Assembly (NCBI RefSeq): GCF_025643335.1
Contig: NZ_CP092489.1
Coordinates: 5,028,581-5,092,580, forward strand
Direction of reading: 5' to 3'
DNA from: Endozoicomonas sp. Mp262
GTDB lineage: Bacteria > Pseudomonadota > Gammaproteobacteria > Pseudomonadales > Endozoicomonadaceae
Length of the DNA: 64,000 nucleotides
Every line of letters begins with the position of its first letter. Positions within the stretch are counted from its first letter, which is position 1. The position numbers were made by a program, and so were the translations under genes. This document shows, one piece after another, positions 55,936-64,000 of the stretch. The notes below the pieces were generated by a model. It was not told the origin of the DNA. It worked only from the letters and a program-made list of their open reading frames with translations, and did no database searches.

Positions 55936-57405
55936 ATGCCTCATGATATTATTACCCTCATACAACAAACAGATATATCCAAAATACCACGACAAGAAGT
56001 GCAACAAGAGGACAAAGATGCCGTAATCCGCCTGACAAATGGCCAGATTGAATACGGCTCAAAACAACAGGGCACAACCGAGAAGATAGCCAAGTGGAGC
56101 TTCCATGTAGTTCGATCATTTTTTAATGGTTCAGACCAAACATACATGAGCTATCTACAAGACCAGGAAAAACTAGAATGCCATCAAGCCGTTGAAAGAA
56201 TAAATAAAGGCCTTCGTTACAGGACTGTTTGCCCATTTGAATATACCGAACTAACCGGACCGCTCAATTATGGTCAATTAACTCAGCACCTGAAGGAAAA
56301 TGAACAAAGATACGGTCTTGATCAGGCAAGCATAGAACAGCAGAAAAACCTTAAAGAAAAAATGGCCCGACTTTTAATCGATGAAAGCCTTAAATATCAT
56401 CCCTGCAAAGGCACTGAACTCTACAACCATTTACTCCTCGCTATTTGTCGCTATCAATTACGAAGTGCATATCAGGTCGATGGGCTAGCTGAGCACCTGA
56501 AAACCACCGATAATTATAAAGCTTTAAGCCGAGCCAATAAAAAAATCCTTGATAGAGTGCTTGATGAGGTAAAAATCAGAATGGAGCAATTTCATAGCAT
56601 GAACCTCAGCCAAAACCAATCAAGAGAAGAAACACCCTCAGGTGGACAATCAGTACTTTCTGGCATACCACCCCAGGATATTGCACTTATGGAGAAATCA
56701 CTAAAAAAGGAACAAAATAGTTTTCCGGAAAATAACACTGACCAGCCTGTCACAGATTCCGAAACTACCATTAATGCTACCCTGCGTTGCGATAGTGGTA
56801 CAAAGGATAATACTGATGAAATGGATACAGGCCTGCCTGCATCTAATAAGCAATATAACGATAGCAGCAGCCGTTTATCGCCTCAGCCAGCTGCTGAAAA
56901 CAAACCAGTCACTAATCCGGATTTTGATAAAACTGCATATCAAATGAATGATACTCTTGATTCAGAACCTATGGCTTCAACTTCTAATAACGAAGACACA
57001 GATTTGAAGAAAAAAGACTCATGTGAAATATGCTTTGACTCTATAGAAGAGTCTATGAAACGCTACACCATTCATGAGGATGGCTCTAAGATTCACCTTT
57101 ATGATGAAAATTGCTTTAAAGGTTTAAATGAAAAGTTTCTTAAACAAGGACTAAGAAAAACACACAAGCCTAAATGCCCTCACTGTAAGACACTTTTGCA
57201 GCACACTGCTAGTGATACAGAAGATAAAAGTCGTATTCGATACCGTAAAGATTTCACAGCTATTTCATATACCAGCCGCTCAGAAGTTGAATCTGCACAA
57301 AAACATTTAAAACATTCTATCTCATTAAAAGATAAAAATAGTGATCAAGATCAACCCCCTAAAAAACGTCAATGCCTCAACAGATTAAATTCAACTGACT
57401 CATGA
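55936..57405 (+). CDS. Candidate host-directed protein with RING-like zinc site and basic tail, paralog 1
   Basis: 489 residues, no signal peptide, no membrane segment. Residues 1-220 form a helical region shared with the next gene (AVIRLTNGQIEYGSKQ; YQLRSAYQVDGLAEHLKTT). Residues 225-350 are a low-complexity, Ser/Thr/Asn-rich linker of the disordered type. Then come C363-x2-C366, H387-x5-C393 and C414-x2-C417, spaced like a RING/U-box-related zinc fold but with fewer ligands than a canonical RING. The C terminus has QPPKKRQ (residues 473-479), like a short nuclear localisation signal. Ubiquitin-ligase activity and export to a eukaryotic host are inference. Low GC and asparagine/lysine-rich coding differ from petA and rpsI on either side. 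Confidence 0.6.
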   Translation: MPHDIITLIQQTDISKIPRQEVQQEDKDAVIRLTNGQIEYGSKQQGTTEKIAKWSFHVVRSFFNGSDQTYMSYLQDQEKLECHQAVERINKGLRYRTVCPFEYTELTGPLNYGQLTQHLKENEQRYGLDQASIEQQKNLKEKMARLLIDESLKYHPCKGTELYNHLLLAICRYQLRSAYQVDGLAEHLKTTDNYKALSRANKKILDRVLDEVKIRMEQFHSMNLSQNQSREETPSGGQSVLSGIPPQDIALMEKSLKKEQNSFPENNTDQPVTDSETTINATLRCDSGTKDNTDEMDTGLPASNKQYNDSSSRLSPQPAAENKPVTNPDFDKTAYQMNDTLDSEPMASTSNNEDTDLKKKDSCEICFDSIEESMKRYTIHEDGSKIHLYDENCFKGLNEKFLKQGLRKTHKPKCPHCKTLLQHTASDTEDKSRIRYRKDFTAISYTSRSEVESAQKHLKHSISLKDKNSDQDQPPKKRQCLNRLNSTDS

Positions 57406-57604
57406 TAATCACTCACAAATAGCTATTAATATACAGTATACAGTTCCATATAAAACCAATCAGCTGTGTTCCAAGCAGAATATTTTTTATTTTTAAATAC
57501 GTAAGCAGGCATAACTATTATGCCGTCCCCTCTTACTTACAAAAAACCTTTTTATTTATTCATGGTCAATATAAAAGTGAACAATAAACCTAGAGAATAT
57601 AACA

Positions 57605-58702
57605 ATGATATACAACTTTATAGATAAGTATCAGCAGCTTCCACCCAAGGCAGCTGAAAGTGACTCTGCCATAAGGTTAGTGGAGGATGATATTGAATTT
57701 GGCCCAAAACAGGAATCATCACTGGGTCAATTTGGGCACTGGTTCATTGGCAAGATAAAAACACAGACACAGGGTTACACCGAGTTATTAAAAGAAAAAG
57801 ACTACAAAGAACGCAAAGCGGCTATGGAAATGTGCAATAAAGACCTACAAAACCGGGTTATCTGTGGTCATAGCCATGAAACACTAGAGGGAGAGACCCT
57901 GACCCGTTCAACACTTGATGACACTCTACGCTCCAAAGCAAAGAGCTATGGATTAACTGCGGACCGTTGTAAGGAGCGTCTTGAGACAGAACAAGCACTT
58001 CAACTGAAAATGCAACCTGGAACCATTAGTGCAAGGGAGCCTCACCGATTATCTCCTTATTATAAAGAGCTCTGCAAAGCCATATACAGTCATCATTTAT
58101 GCAGTCAGCATGAAATTGACTCATTACAAGAAAAACTCAAAACTTCATCAGGTATTTTTCAACTTAACCAAAATGAACAACAGGATTTAGATACAATATT
58201 TTCCGCTATTAAACAGCAATTACTTCAACTTCATACCCTGATTAAAGAAATTGACAAATCCCATGAACAAGATGAAGCTATTACAGCGGAGTTTATAAAA
58301 AATTTAGTGAATAGAGATGAAAGCATCGCAGGAGAAATTCGAGAGCAGCTCATAAAAAGCCTTGTTTACCATGCTAAAGCAGAAAAGATTTTTTCTAGCG
58401 ATGAATGCCAAATATGCTTTGAGCCATCCACACAGAAAAGTCCTGCTGTCTATGGTGTTGCACACAAACCTGAGGAGAACAGTGATGTTGCCGAAATTCA
58501 TATTTTCGGGCACAAAGAGTGTATATTAGAAGCTATAAATAGTAGAGAAGGTGCCTGTCCTAGCTGTGGAACAGATGCTATTACAAAATACCCTGGTACC
58601 CAAAAGCCCTTCATAGTAAGAACCGTCGGGTTCAAACAGGATGAAACTGATTCCCCACCCCGCAAACGTCGGAAACTAGCTGCCTCTACCAGTCATAACT
58701 AA
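57605..58702 (+). CDS. Candidate host-directed protein with RING-like zinc site and basic tail, paralog 2
   Basis: 365 residues, related to the gene 200 bp upstream along the whole N-terminal helical region (SAIRLVEDDIEFGPKQE; HHLCSQHEIDSLQEKLKTS) but without its long linker. The zinc-like set is C268-x2-C271, H299, H303-x2-C306 and C318-x2-C321 (CQIC, HIFGHKEC, CPSC). This is closer to RING than paralog 1, with one usual ligand (the C after C306) not seen. The tail SPPRKRRKLAAS (residues 350-361) is a good match to a monopartite nuclear localisation signal. No signal peptide, so export would need a type III, IV or VI system, not seen in this window. Function unproven. Confidence 0.62.
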   Translation: MIYNFIDKYQQLPPKAAESDSAIRLVEDDIEFGPKQESSLGQFGHWFIGKIKTQTQGYTELLKEKDYKERKAAMEMCNKDLQNRVICGHSHETLEGETLTRSTLDDTLRSKAKSYGLTADRCKERLETEQALQLKMQPGTISAREPHRLSPYYKELCKAIYSHHLCSQHEIDSLQEKLKTSSGIFQLNQNEQQDLDTIFSAIKQQLLQLHTLIKEIDKSHEQDEAITAEFIKNLVNRDESIAGEIREQLIKSLVYHAKAEKIFSSDECQICFEPSTQKSPAVYGVAHKPEENSDVAEIHIFGHKECILEAINSREGACPSCGTDAITKYPGTQKPFIVRTVGFKQDETDSPPRKRRKLAASTSHN

Positions 58703-58733
58703 AAAAATACCCGGCATAAACCGGGTATTTTTT
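58703..58733. terminator. Bidirectional terminator between RING-like paralog 2 and rpsI
   Basis: AAATACCCGG / CCGGGTATTT hairpin with A and T runs on both flanks, immediately after the stop of the RING-like gene. Confidence 0.85.
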
Positions 58734-58760
58734 CTTCGAATAAAATCGAAGCACGCAGCA

Positions 58761-58778
58761 AAGATGCCCTTTGGGGCA
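58761..58778 (-). terminator. Small hairpin after rpsI
   Basis: GATGCCC / GGGCATC pair close to the rpsI stop, without a T-run of its own; the bidirectional terminator follows. Confidence 0.4.
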
Positions 58779-58785
58779 TCCCTGA

Positions 58786-59178
58786 TTAACGCTTGGAGAA
58801 CTGTGGACGCTTACGTGCTTTACGCAGACCCACTTTCTTACGCTCAACTTCACGGGCATCACGAGTTACATAACCCGCCTTGCGCAGAGGAGAACGCAGA
58901 GTCTCGTCGTACTGCATCAGTGCACGGGTAATACCGTGACGGATCGCACCAGCCTGACCGGAACCGCCGCCACCAGATACAGTGATCTTGATGTCGAACT
59001 TTTCAGTCAGTTCAGTCAGTTCCAGCGGCTGACGAACAACCATACGAGCGGTCTCACGACCGAAGTATTCGTCCAGAGCACGACCGTTAACAGTGATGCT
59101 GCCAGAACCAGCTCTCAGGAAAACACGCGCAGTAGAGGACTTGCGGCGTCCAGTTCCGTAGTATTGAGTCACAGACAT
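58786..59178 (-). CDS. rpsI: 30S ribosomal protein S9
   Basis: 130 residues, the E. coli length. [21 protein letters not shown] at the start and [11 protein letters not shown] at the end are the hallmark of S9, whose basic tail reaches the ribosomal P site. Start ATG at 59176-59178. It is 12 bp after rplM in the usual rplM-rpsI pair. In most relatives petABC follows directly, which is not the case here. Confidence 0.98.
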   Translation of the reverse strand: MSVTQYYGTGRRKSSTARVFLRAGSGSITVNGRALDEYFGRETARMVVRQPLELTELTEKFDIKITVSGGGGSGQAGAIRHGITRALMQYDETLRSPLRKAGYVTRDAREVERKKVGLRKARKRPQFSKR

Positions 59179-59190
59179 AGCTACCCCCGA

Positions 59191-59619
59191 TTAAATTGCC
59201 AGTTGCTGAGGCTGCTGAGCAGCATGTGGATGCTCGCTGCCGGCGTATACCTTCAGCTTGCTATACATGGCGCGACCCAGCGGATTGCGGGGCAGCATGC
59301 CTTTAACAGCCAGTTCAATTACCATTTCAGGCTTGTGATCGATGAGCTTATCAAAGCTCGCGGAACGCAGGCCACCGGGGAAACCGGTGTGACGGTAATA
59401 CATCTTGTCGGAAGCCTTACGGCCAGTTACGCGTACTTTCTCAGCATTGATGACAACGATGTAGTCACCGGTGTCCACGTGAGGAGTGTACTCCGGCTTA
59501 TGCTTACCACGCAGGCGGGAAGCGATCTCTGTGGCCAGACGACCCAGCGTCTTGCCCTCGGCATCGACTACATACCAGTCACGCTTGACTGTTTCTGGTT
59601 TTGCGCTAAAAGTTTTCAT
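59191..59619 (-). CDS. rplM: 50S ribosomal protein L13
   Basis: 142 residues as in E. coli. [21 protein letters not shown] at the start, [16 protein letters not shown] and the [10 protein letters not shown] block identify L13, an early-assembly protein of the large subunit. Start ATG at 59617-59619, first gene of the rplM-rpsI transcript. Confidence 0.98.
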   Translation of the reverse strand: MKTFSAKPETVKRDWYVVDAEGKTLGRLATEIASRLRGKHKPEYTPHVDTGDYIVVINAEKVRVTGRKASDKMYYRHTGFPGGLRSASFDKLIDHKPEMVIELAVKGMLPRNPLGRAMYSKLKVYAGSEHPHAAQQPQQLAI

Positions 59620-59758
59620 TCAATATTCGCCTCAAGGGAGCTGTTTTCACAGCGTCCTGTTCTTACTTGGCCAACCCACTGCTTTCGGACCAGGCTAATA
59701 GACCGCCAGGGCCGGCCTGTTCAAACATCAGGCGCTCAAATAGGGAAACGGGTGCGGT

Positions 59759-59786
59759 ATTATAGCTTCTGATGACAGGAAAGAAA
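59759..59786 (-). promoter_or_regulatory. Probable promoter of rplM-rpsI
   Basis: Leftward TATAAT with TTTCTT 16 bp upstream, giving a leader of about 130 nt before rplM, long enough for an L13-type autoregulatory structure. Confidence 0.45.
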
Positions 59787-59854
59787 CCCTTTTATTCACA
59801 TACAACTATAATATTTAGCGCTTTACATTTTGTTAGCCTCAGGGATTAATTGCC

Positions 59855-60847
59855 ATGACCTCCGATATTTCAACACCCCCCTATCAACCTGACCGGATTT
59901 TTTCGATCAATGGGCTAAAAATTGGTCAGGCAACCGATCTGCAAGGGATGACAGGCGTCACCGTATTACGCTTTGATAACGGCGCAACCTGCGCAGTAGA
60001 TGTCAGGGGAGCGGCTCCCGGCACCAGGGAGACGGATCTGCTCAGGCCGGAAAACCTGGTTGATAAGGTTCATGCCATCGTACTGGGTGGTGGCAGCGCC
60101 TTTGGCCTGGCAGCCATGACGGGTGTTACTGACTGCCTGGCAGAACAAAAAATCGGCTTCCAGACAGAAGGAGGCTGCATTCCTATTGTTACAGGAGCCA
60201 TCCTCTATGACCTCACCATAGGCAGCCCTGACTCTCGTCCTGATTCCAACATGGGTAAACGGGCAGCCTTAAGCGCTTCCAGAAAGAACCTGACAGAAGG
60301 CAATATTGGAGCAGGAACTGGCGCAACCGTCGGCAAAGTCATGGGAACCGAACTGGCCACCAAAAGCGGCCTGGGAACCTTTTGCCTCACTAAGGATAAC
60401 CTGGTGGTTGCTGCCATTATCGCCGTTAATGCCTGGGGGGATGTTATCAAAAACGGCAAGGTCATCGCTGGCTCTCGCACCCCTGACAATCAAGGCTTCA
60501 TCAATAGCAAAGAGGCCATATTGTCTGGCCGGGACAAACCCGCTTTCTCAGGCCAGAACACAACTATTGGTACCATTATCACCAATGCCACCTTATCAAA
60601 ATCACAGGCTTTAAAAGTGGCCCAAATGGCACACGATGGTTATTCTCGGGCTATTAATCCGGTTCATACTTTATATGATGGCGATACCATCTTTGCAGCT
60701 GCCACGGGTGAAATAGAACAGAGTGACACTAACCTGATCGGCATCATGGCCGCCGAGGTGGTCGAAATTGCCATTCACAGGGCAGTTCTTGCCGCTGAAT
60801 CCAAAGCCGGAATTCCTGCAATAACAGACCTGTCTTCCATCACTTGA
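59855..60847 (+). CDS. P1-family (DmpA/S58-type) peptidase
   Basis: A self-cleaving N-terminal-nucleophile enzyme of 330 residues, related to L-aminopeptidase D-Ala-esterase and beta-peptidyl aminopeptidases. Family blocks seen are HAIVLGGGSAFGLAAMTGV, GNIGAGTGATVGKVMG, and MAHDGYSRAINPVHTLYDGD. The likely cleavage and nucleophile site is QN-TTIGTIITNA, where the threonine would become the new N terminus. There is no signal peptide, so it acts in the cytosol. Its substrate is unknown. It is monocistronic, between rplM and the NhaC gene. Some relatives are annotated as regulators of PHA synthesis or endo-type amidases, so activity cannot be fixed. Confidence 0.85.
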   Translation: MTSDISTPPYQPDRIFSINGLKIGQATDLQGMTGVTVLRFDNGATCAVDVRGAAPGTRETDLLRPENLVDKVHAIVLGGGSAFGLAAMTGVTDCLAEQKIGFQTEGGCIPIVTGAILYDLTIGSPDSRPDSNMGKRAALSASRKNLTEGNIGAGTGATVGKVMGTELATKSGLGTFCLTKDNLVVAAIIAVNAWGDVIKNGKVIAGSRTPDNQGFINSKEAILSGRDKPAFSGQNTTIGTIITNATLSKSQALKVAQMAHDGYSRAINPVHTLYDGDTIFAAATGEIEQSDTNLIGIMAAEVVEIAIHRAVLAAESKAGIPAITDLSSIT

Positions 60848-60951
60848 AGTGGCCAATAAATACTGACCTGAATCATGGATTACATGTCAGTATTTTGTAA
60901 AATTCGCAACCATTAAAAGGAGGCGCTTCCATTAAACAGGCGTTCTCTTTC

Positions 60952-60985
60952 GGGGGCTATTGGCGTTTCACCGTCAATGGCCCCT
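60952..60985 (+). terminator. Hairpin between the peptidase and antiporter genes
   Basis: GGGGCTATTGGCG pairs (with G-U pairs) with CGTCAATGGCCCC, followed by TAATTTTT. Confidence 0.55.
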
Positions 60986-61032
60986 AATTTTTCCTCAATT
61001 CAGAGATTATTAAACCCTCTGGGAAATTTACA

Positions 61033-62484
61033 ATGAGCAATCACTCCCCCTCAATGGTTCAGGAGACGGGCATTTGTGCACCTTCTTTTGGCCAGGCTGC
61101 TCTGCTGCTGAGCATTATTACCCTATCGCTGATTACCGGCATTATGGCCTTTAGCCTTGATGTCCACATGCTGCTGATCTGTGCCCTCATTCTTACGATG
61201 ATTCTAAGCTGGCGCTGTGGTTACAGCCTTGACCAGCAAATTGCATTAATGGGGGACAGCATCAAAAATGCCACTGGAGCCATGTTTGCCTTTTTCCTGA
61301 TTGGCATGATTATTGGCTCCTGGATTCTCTCGGGAACACTGCCCGCACTTATCTATTACGGCTTAAACTTTATTTCCCCGGAACTGTTTTTACCCACCGG
61401 TTTTCTACTCTGCTGTGTTGTCACTTACGCCACCGGCACTGCCTGGGGTACCGCCTCCACGGTCGGGCTGGCTTTAACCGGTATGGGGATGGGACTCGGA
61501 GTGCCATTACCAGTGATTGCCGGAATGATTATTTCCGGCGGCATTTTTGGCGTTAAAATGTCTCCCATTTCAGATCTGACTATTTTATCTTCCGCCACGG
61601 TTGGGGCAGACCCAAAAGCTCATCTGAAGGCGGTGAACAAAGTGAATATTCCCGTCTTTCTCATTAGCCTGGCAGCTTACTACTTAATAGGCTCTCAGTT
61701 TCTGGGACTGGACGCTGGCAATACAGACCGTACCACACTGATTCAACAAACCCTCAGCCAAACCTTTGACCTGAACCCACTGGTGCTGGCACCTATTGTT
61801 ATTACCCTGGGTCTGACCTTTACCAAAATACCTTCCCAAATCGCCATGTTTGCCGGCGTACTTTTGGGGGGCATGACTGCCGCTATCTTCCAGCATAATA
61901 ACCTGGTGGATTTTTTTGCTGTTTTAAACTACGGCTACCAGCAAAGCTCAGGGGTTGAGCTGGTTGACCAACTCCTTGTTCGTGGTGGCATACAAAATAT
62001 GATGTGGACGTTCTCCCTGACCTTTGTAGCCCTTTGTCTTGGTGGTCTATTGGAACACGTGGGTTTTCTCGGGGTGTTATTACAACGGTTGCTATGCCAG
62101 GTAAAAAGCGACTTCGGCCTTGTATTAACCACCCTGCTCAGCTGCTTACTGGGCAATGCTGCCACCAGTGAAGTTTACCTTTCAGTGATTCTGAATGGTT
62201 CCCTTTATAAAAAGGTTTATCAGGAACGCGGCTTTAAATTAGAAATGCTAAGCCGCTTACTGGAAGAAGGCTCCCTTCCCACAGGTTTCCTGCTACCCTG
62301 GACCACAGCCGGTGCCTTTATGACCGCCACTCTGGGGGTCAGCCCTCTGGAATATGCCCCTTACGCCTTTTATGTATGGCTTACTCCCGTTGTTTCACTG
62401 CTACTGGTAGCCATGGGTCGAACTCTGATTAAACAAAGCCCCGAAGAAAACAAGCAGCCGCTTAAAACGGCGGTAGAAGCTTAG
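61033..62484 (+). CDS. NhaC-family sodium/proton antiporter
   Basis: 483 residues with about twelve membrane helices. The NhaC pattern is visible in GAMFAFFLIGMIIGSWILSGTLPALIYYG (first half), GTAWGTASTVGLALTGMG and SPISDLTILSSATVGADPKAHL, and near the end LPTGFLLPWTTAGAFMTATLGV. It should export sodium in exchange for protons, and some relatives instead exchange malate and lactate. With the CPA1 protein at 30.5 kb the window has two sodium-export systems. Start ATG at 61033. Confidence 0.88.
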   Translation: MSNHSPSMVQETGICAPSFGQAALLLSIITLSLITGIMAFSLDVHMLLICALILTMILSWRCGYSLDQQIALMGDSIKNATGAMFAFFLIGMIIGSWILSGTLPALIYYGLNFISPELFLPTGFLLCCVVTYATGTAWGTASTVGLALTGMGMGLGVPLPVIAGMIISGGIFGVKMSPISDLTILSSATVGADPKAHLKAVNKVNIPVFLISLAAYYLIGSQFLGLDAGNTDRTTLIQQTLSQTFDLNPLVLAPIVITLGLTFTKIPSQIAMFAGVLLGGMTAAIFQHNNLVDFFAVLNYGYQQSSGVELVDQLLVRGGIQNMMWTFSLTFVALCLGGLLEHVGFLGVLLQRLLCQVKSDFGLVLTTLLSCLLGNAATSEVYLSVILNGSLYKKVYQERGFKLEMLSRLLEEGSLPTGFLLPWTTAGAFMTATLGVSPLEYAPYAFYVWLTPVVSLLLVAMGRTLIKQSPEENKQPLKTAVEA

Positions 62485-62550
62485 TTCCTCCCCCCGTTGT
62501 TATAAACAACGGGGCCACCAGCGCTTATTCCAGATTAGAGAAGCCTCCTT

Positions 62551-64000
62551 ATGTCTACCCAGAGCATTCCGCTCCTGCAAGAGCCGCTATCAACCACTTG
62601 CAGCCTCTGTGGCATTAACTGCCGCATCCTTATTGATACGGATAAAAACGGTCAATATCGTATCTCCGGCGATAAACGGGATACAGTAACCAGCGGGGCC
62701 TTATGTAAAAAAGGCCGTGAATCCATTGAGCTGATGCTTCACCCCCGTCGCCTGAAGCAACCCTTAAAGCGTGTGGGCAAACGAGGAGACGGGCAGTGGC
62801 AACCCATTAGTTGGGAGGAAGCTTTCCAGTATACCGCCGAAGGGTTTTCTAAAATCCAAAAACAATGGGGTAACAACAGCCTGTTTATGGCTTACGGGTA
62901 CTCCAAGGACTTTATGTATACCCAGCTACTAAGACTGGCCAACCGGCTGCAAACAGCCAATATCGCTGGCCCTGAAACCGTCTGCTGGGCACCCACCAAG
63001 CTGGGCTGTGACTATACTCTCGGTTTTAATCCCGGCCATGACCTGAATGAACAAACCCGCTGCGTAATACTCTGGGGTGTCAATAAATATAAAACCCGCT
63101 TTACCGATCTTCCTCCCATAAAAACAGCCATAGCTGCCGGGGCCGAGACTATCTGCATTGACCCCCAGTTTACCCGCCACGCCAAAGAAGCCAGTCACTG
63201 GCTTGCCATTAAACCCGGAGCAGACCTTGCCCTGGCACTGGCACTGCTGAAAGTCATTATTGAGGAGCAACTCTACCACCAGGACTTTGTCGAAAACTGG
63301 TGCCTGGGCTTTGCTGAATTAAAAGAGCAACTGACGCACTATGACCTGTCTTATCTTGCGGATGAATGCCAGTTGGATACCCACCGTATTCAAACCATTG
63401 CCCGGCTCTACGCCCAGTCAAAACCAGCCGTCATTATCACCGGCAATGCCCTTGATCATAATAACGACAGTTTTCAGGTAAACCGGGCAATCGCCATGTT
63501 AATGGCAATCACCGGCAATATTGATGTTCCCGGCGGCCAGTTTCAACCTCACGGAGACTCACTGGTATCCGGACGCTGGCCCTATGATGAACAGGATGTC
63601 CACGAGCTATCTGCAGAAGCCCGGGCCCAAAGCGCTGGCACCCCCATCTTACCTGAGTATTTTCGTGCTACCAGCCAGGGGCTAACCAAAGCCATGCTCA
63701 CCAGCACCCCCTACCCGATAAAAGGTGGCCTGATTGTTGGTTCCAATCCCATGACCAGCTGGCCGGATACCAAAGCTGTTTATCAGGCATTTTCCCGGTT
63801 GGATTTTCTGGCAGTCTCCGAACTGTTTATGACACCAACAGCCATGATGGCAGATATCGTTTTTCCTGCCGCCAGCTTTCTGGAATTTGAAGGGATTACC
63901 CAGGGCCAGGATGGCTCCATCCGTTTCCAGAAAAAAGTAATGCAGGTGGGAGACTGCAAGCCCGACCATGAAATCATTTCCAGTATCGGGGTCAGCATGA
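62551..64000 (+). CDS. Molybdopterin-dependent oxidoreductase, catalytic subunit (3' end outside window)
   Basis: The first 483 residues of a DMSO-reductase-superfamily enzyme. A 4Fe-4S site is formed by C17, C20, C24 and C52. C145 in ETVCWAPTK is a candidate molybdenum or tungsten ligand, as in formate-dehydrogenase- or thiosulfate-reductase-like members. Cofactor-binding segments such as ILWGVNKYK, KPGADLALALAL and ITGNIDVPGGQ follow. There is no twin-arginine signal, so it should stay in the cytosol, unlike most Phs/Dms enzymes. The gene starts 66 bp after the antiporter gene with AGCCTCC before the ATG. Substrate unknown; the neighbouring downstream genes would decide it. Confidence 0.88.
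   Translation, partial: MSTQSIPLLQEPLSTTCSLCGINCRILIDTDKNGQYRISGDKRDTVTSGALCKKGRESIELMLHPRRLKQPLKRVGKRGDGQWQPISWEEAFQYTAEGFSKIQKQWGNNSLFMAYGYSKDFMYTQLLRLANRLQTANIAGPETVCWAPTKLGCDYTLGFNPGHDLNEQTRCVILWGVNKYKTRFTDLPPIKTAIAAGAETICIDPQFTRHAKEASHWLAIKPGADLALALALLKVIIEEQLYHQDFVENWCLGFAELKEQLTHYDLSYLADECQLDTHRIQTIARLYAQSKPAVIITGNALDHNNDSFQVNRAIAMLMAITGNIDVPGGQFQPHGDSLVSGRWPYDEQDVHELSAEARAQSAGTPILPEYFRATSQGLTKAMLTSTPYPIKGGLIVGSNPMTSWPDTKAVYQAFSRLDFLAVSELFMTPTAMMADIVFPAASFLEFEGITQGQDGSIRFQKKVMQVGDCKPDHEIISSIGVSM

Overview
The window looks like a gammaproteobacterial chromosome, most likely a marine, host-associated lineage of the Endozoicomonas type. That placement is inference, from the set of housekeeping genes, a GlyGly-CTERM/rhombosortase pair, the heavy load of insertion sequences, and two proteins with RING-like zinc sites and nuclear-localisation-like tails. 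Housekeeping blocks are intact, while the accessory genes between them are repeatedly broken by transposons.

Layout. 1-7.4 kb: fermentative and central carbon metabolism (adhE, cut by the window edge; a lone PTS enzyme I gene; class II fructose-bisphosphate aldolase; N-acetylglucosamine kinase). 8.2-8.7 kb: a tRNA Ala-Glu-Gly cluster that also holds tRNA-derived relics. 8.8-20.1 kb: a ruined small natural-product locus (hotdog-like protein, ATP-grasp ligase, C-A-PCP-TE peptide synthetase, acyl/aryl-AMP ligase) read leftward as one unit. Two IS630-type elements and one IS4-type element sit in it. 20.2-23.3 kb: a small exported protein and an organophosphate-type MFS transporter cut by a third IS630-type element. 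23.4-25.5 kb: an amplified version of the first tRNA cluster (1 Ala, 4 Glu, 4 Gly, plus relics), next to gltX. 27.2-30.4 kb: a small exported-protein gene cut by a second IS4-type copy and ended by an IS3-type element.

30.5-33.1 kb: CPA1 sodium/proton antiporter and a LysR regulator. 33.6-45.4 kb forms a plausible nucleic-acid scavenging district: a CNT nucleoside transporter, deoC, deoA, deoD, two OprD-type porins, a large secreted ExeM-like nuclease with a GlyGly-CTERM tail, and the rhombosortase that should process that tail. 45.5-51.8 kb: coiled-coil protein, universal stress protein, TDT-family transporter with a divergent LysR gene, a second IS3-type copy, a lipoprotein and RidA. 51.8-59.6 kb: a DUF2058 protein, the cytochrome bc1 operon petABC, then, inserted between petA and its usual neighbours rpsI-rplM, two paralogous proteins with RING-like zinc sites and basic tails on the opposite strand. 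59.9-64 kb: P1-family peptidase, NhaC-type antiporter and the start of a molybdopterin oxidoreductase.

The most interesting items are: (i) the RING-like, NLS-like pair inside a conserved ribosomal/respiratory gene block; (ii) the tRNA cluster with recurring 84-nt glycine-tRNA-like relics whose anticodons have diversified; (iii) four accessory genes whose frames are restored exactly when the transposon and its target duplication are removed; (iv) a miniature inverted-repeat element that twice sits exactly in the TA of a neighbouring gene's stop codon; (v) the nuclease-rhombosortase pair next to nucleoside uptake and catabolism.
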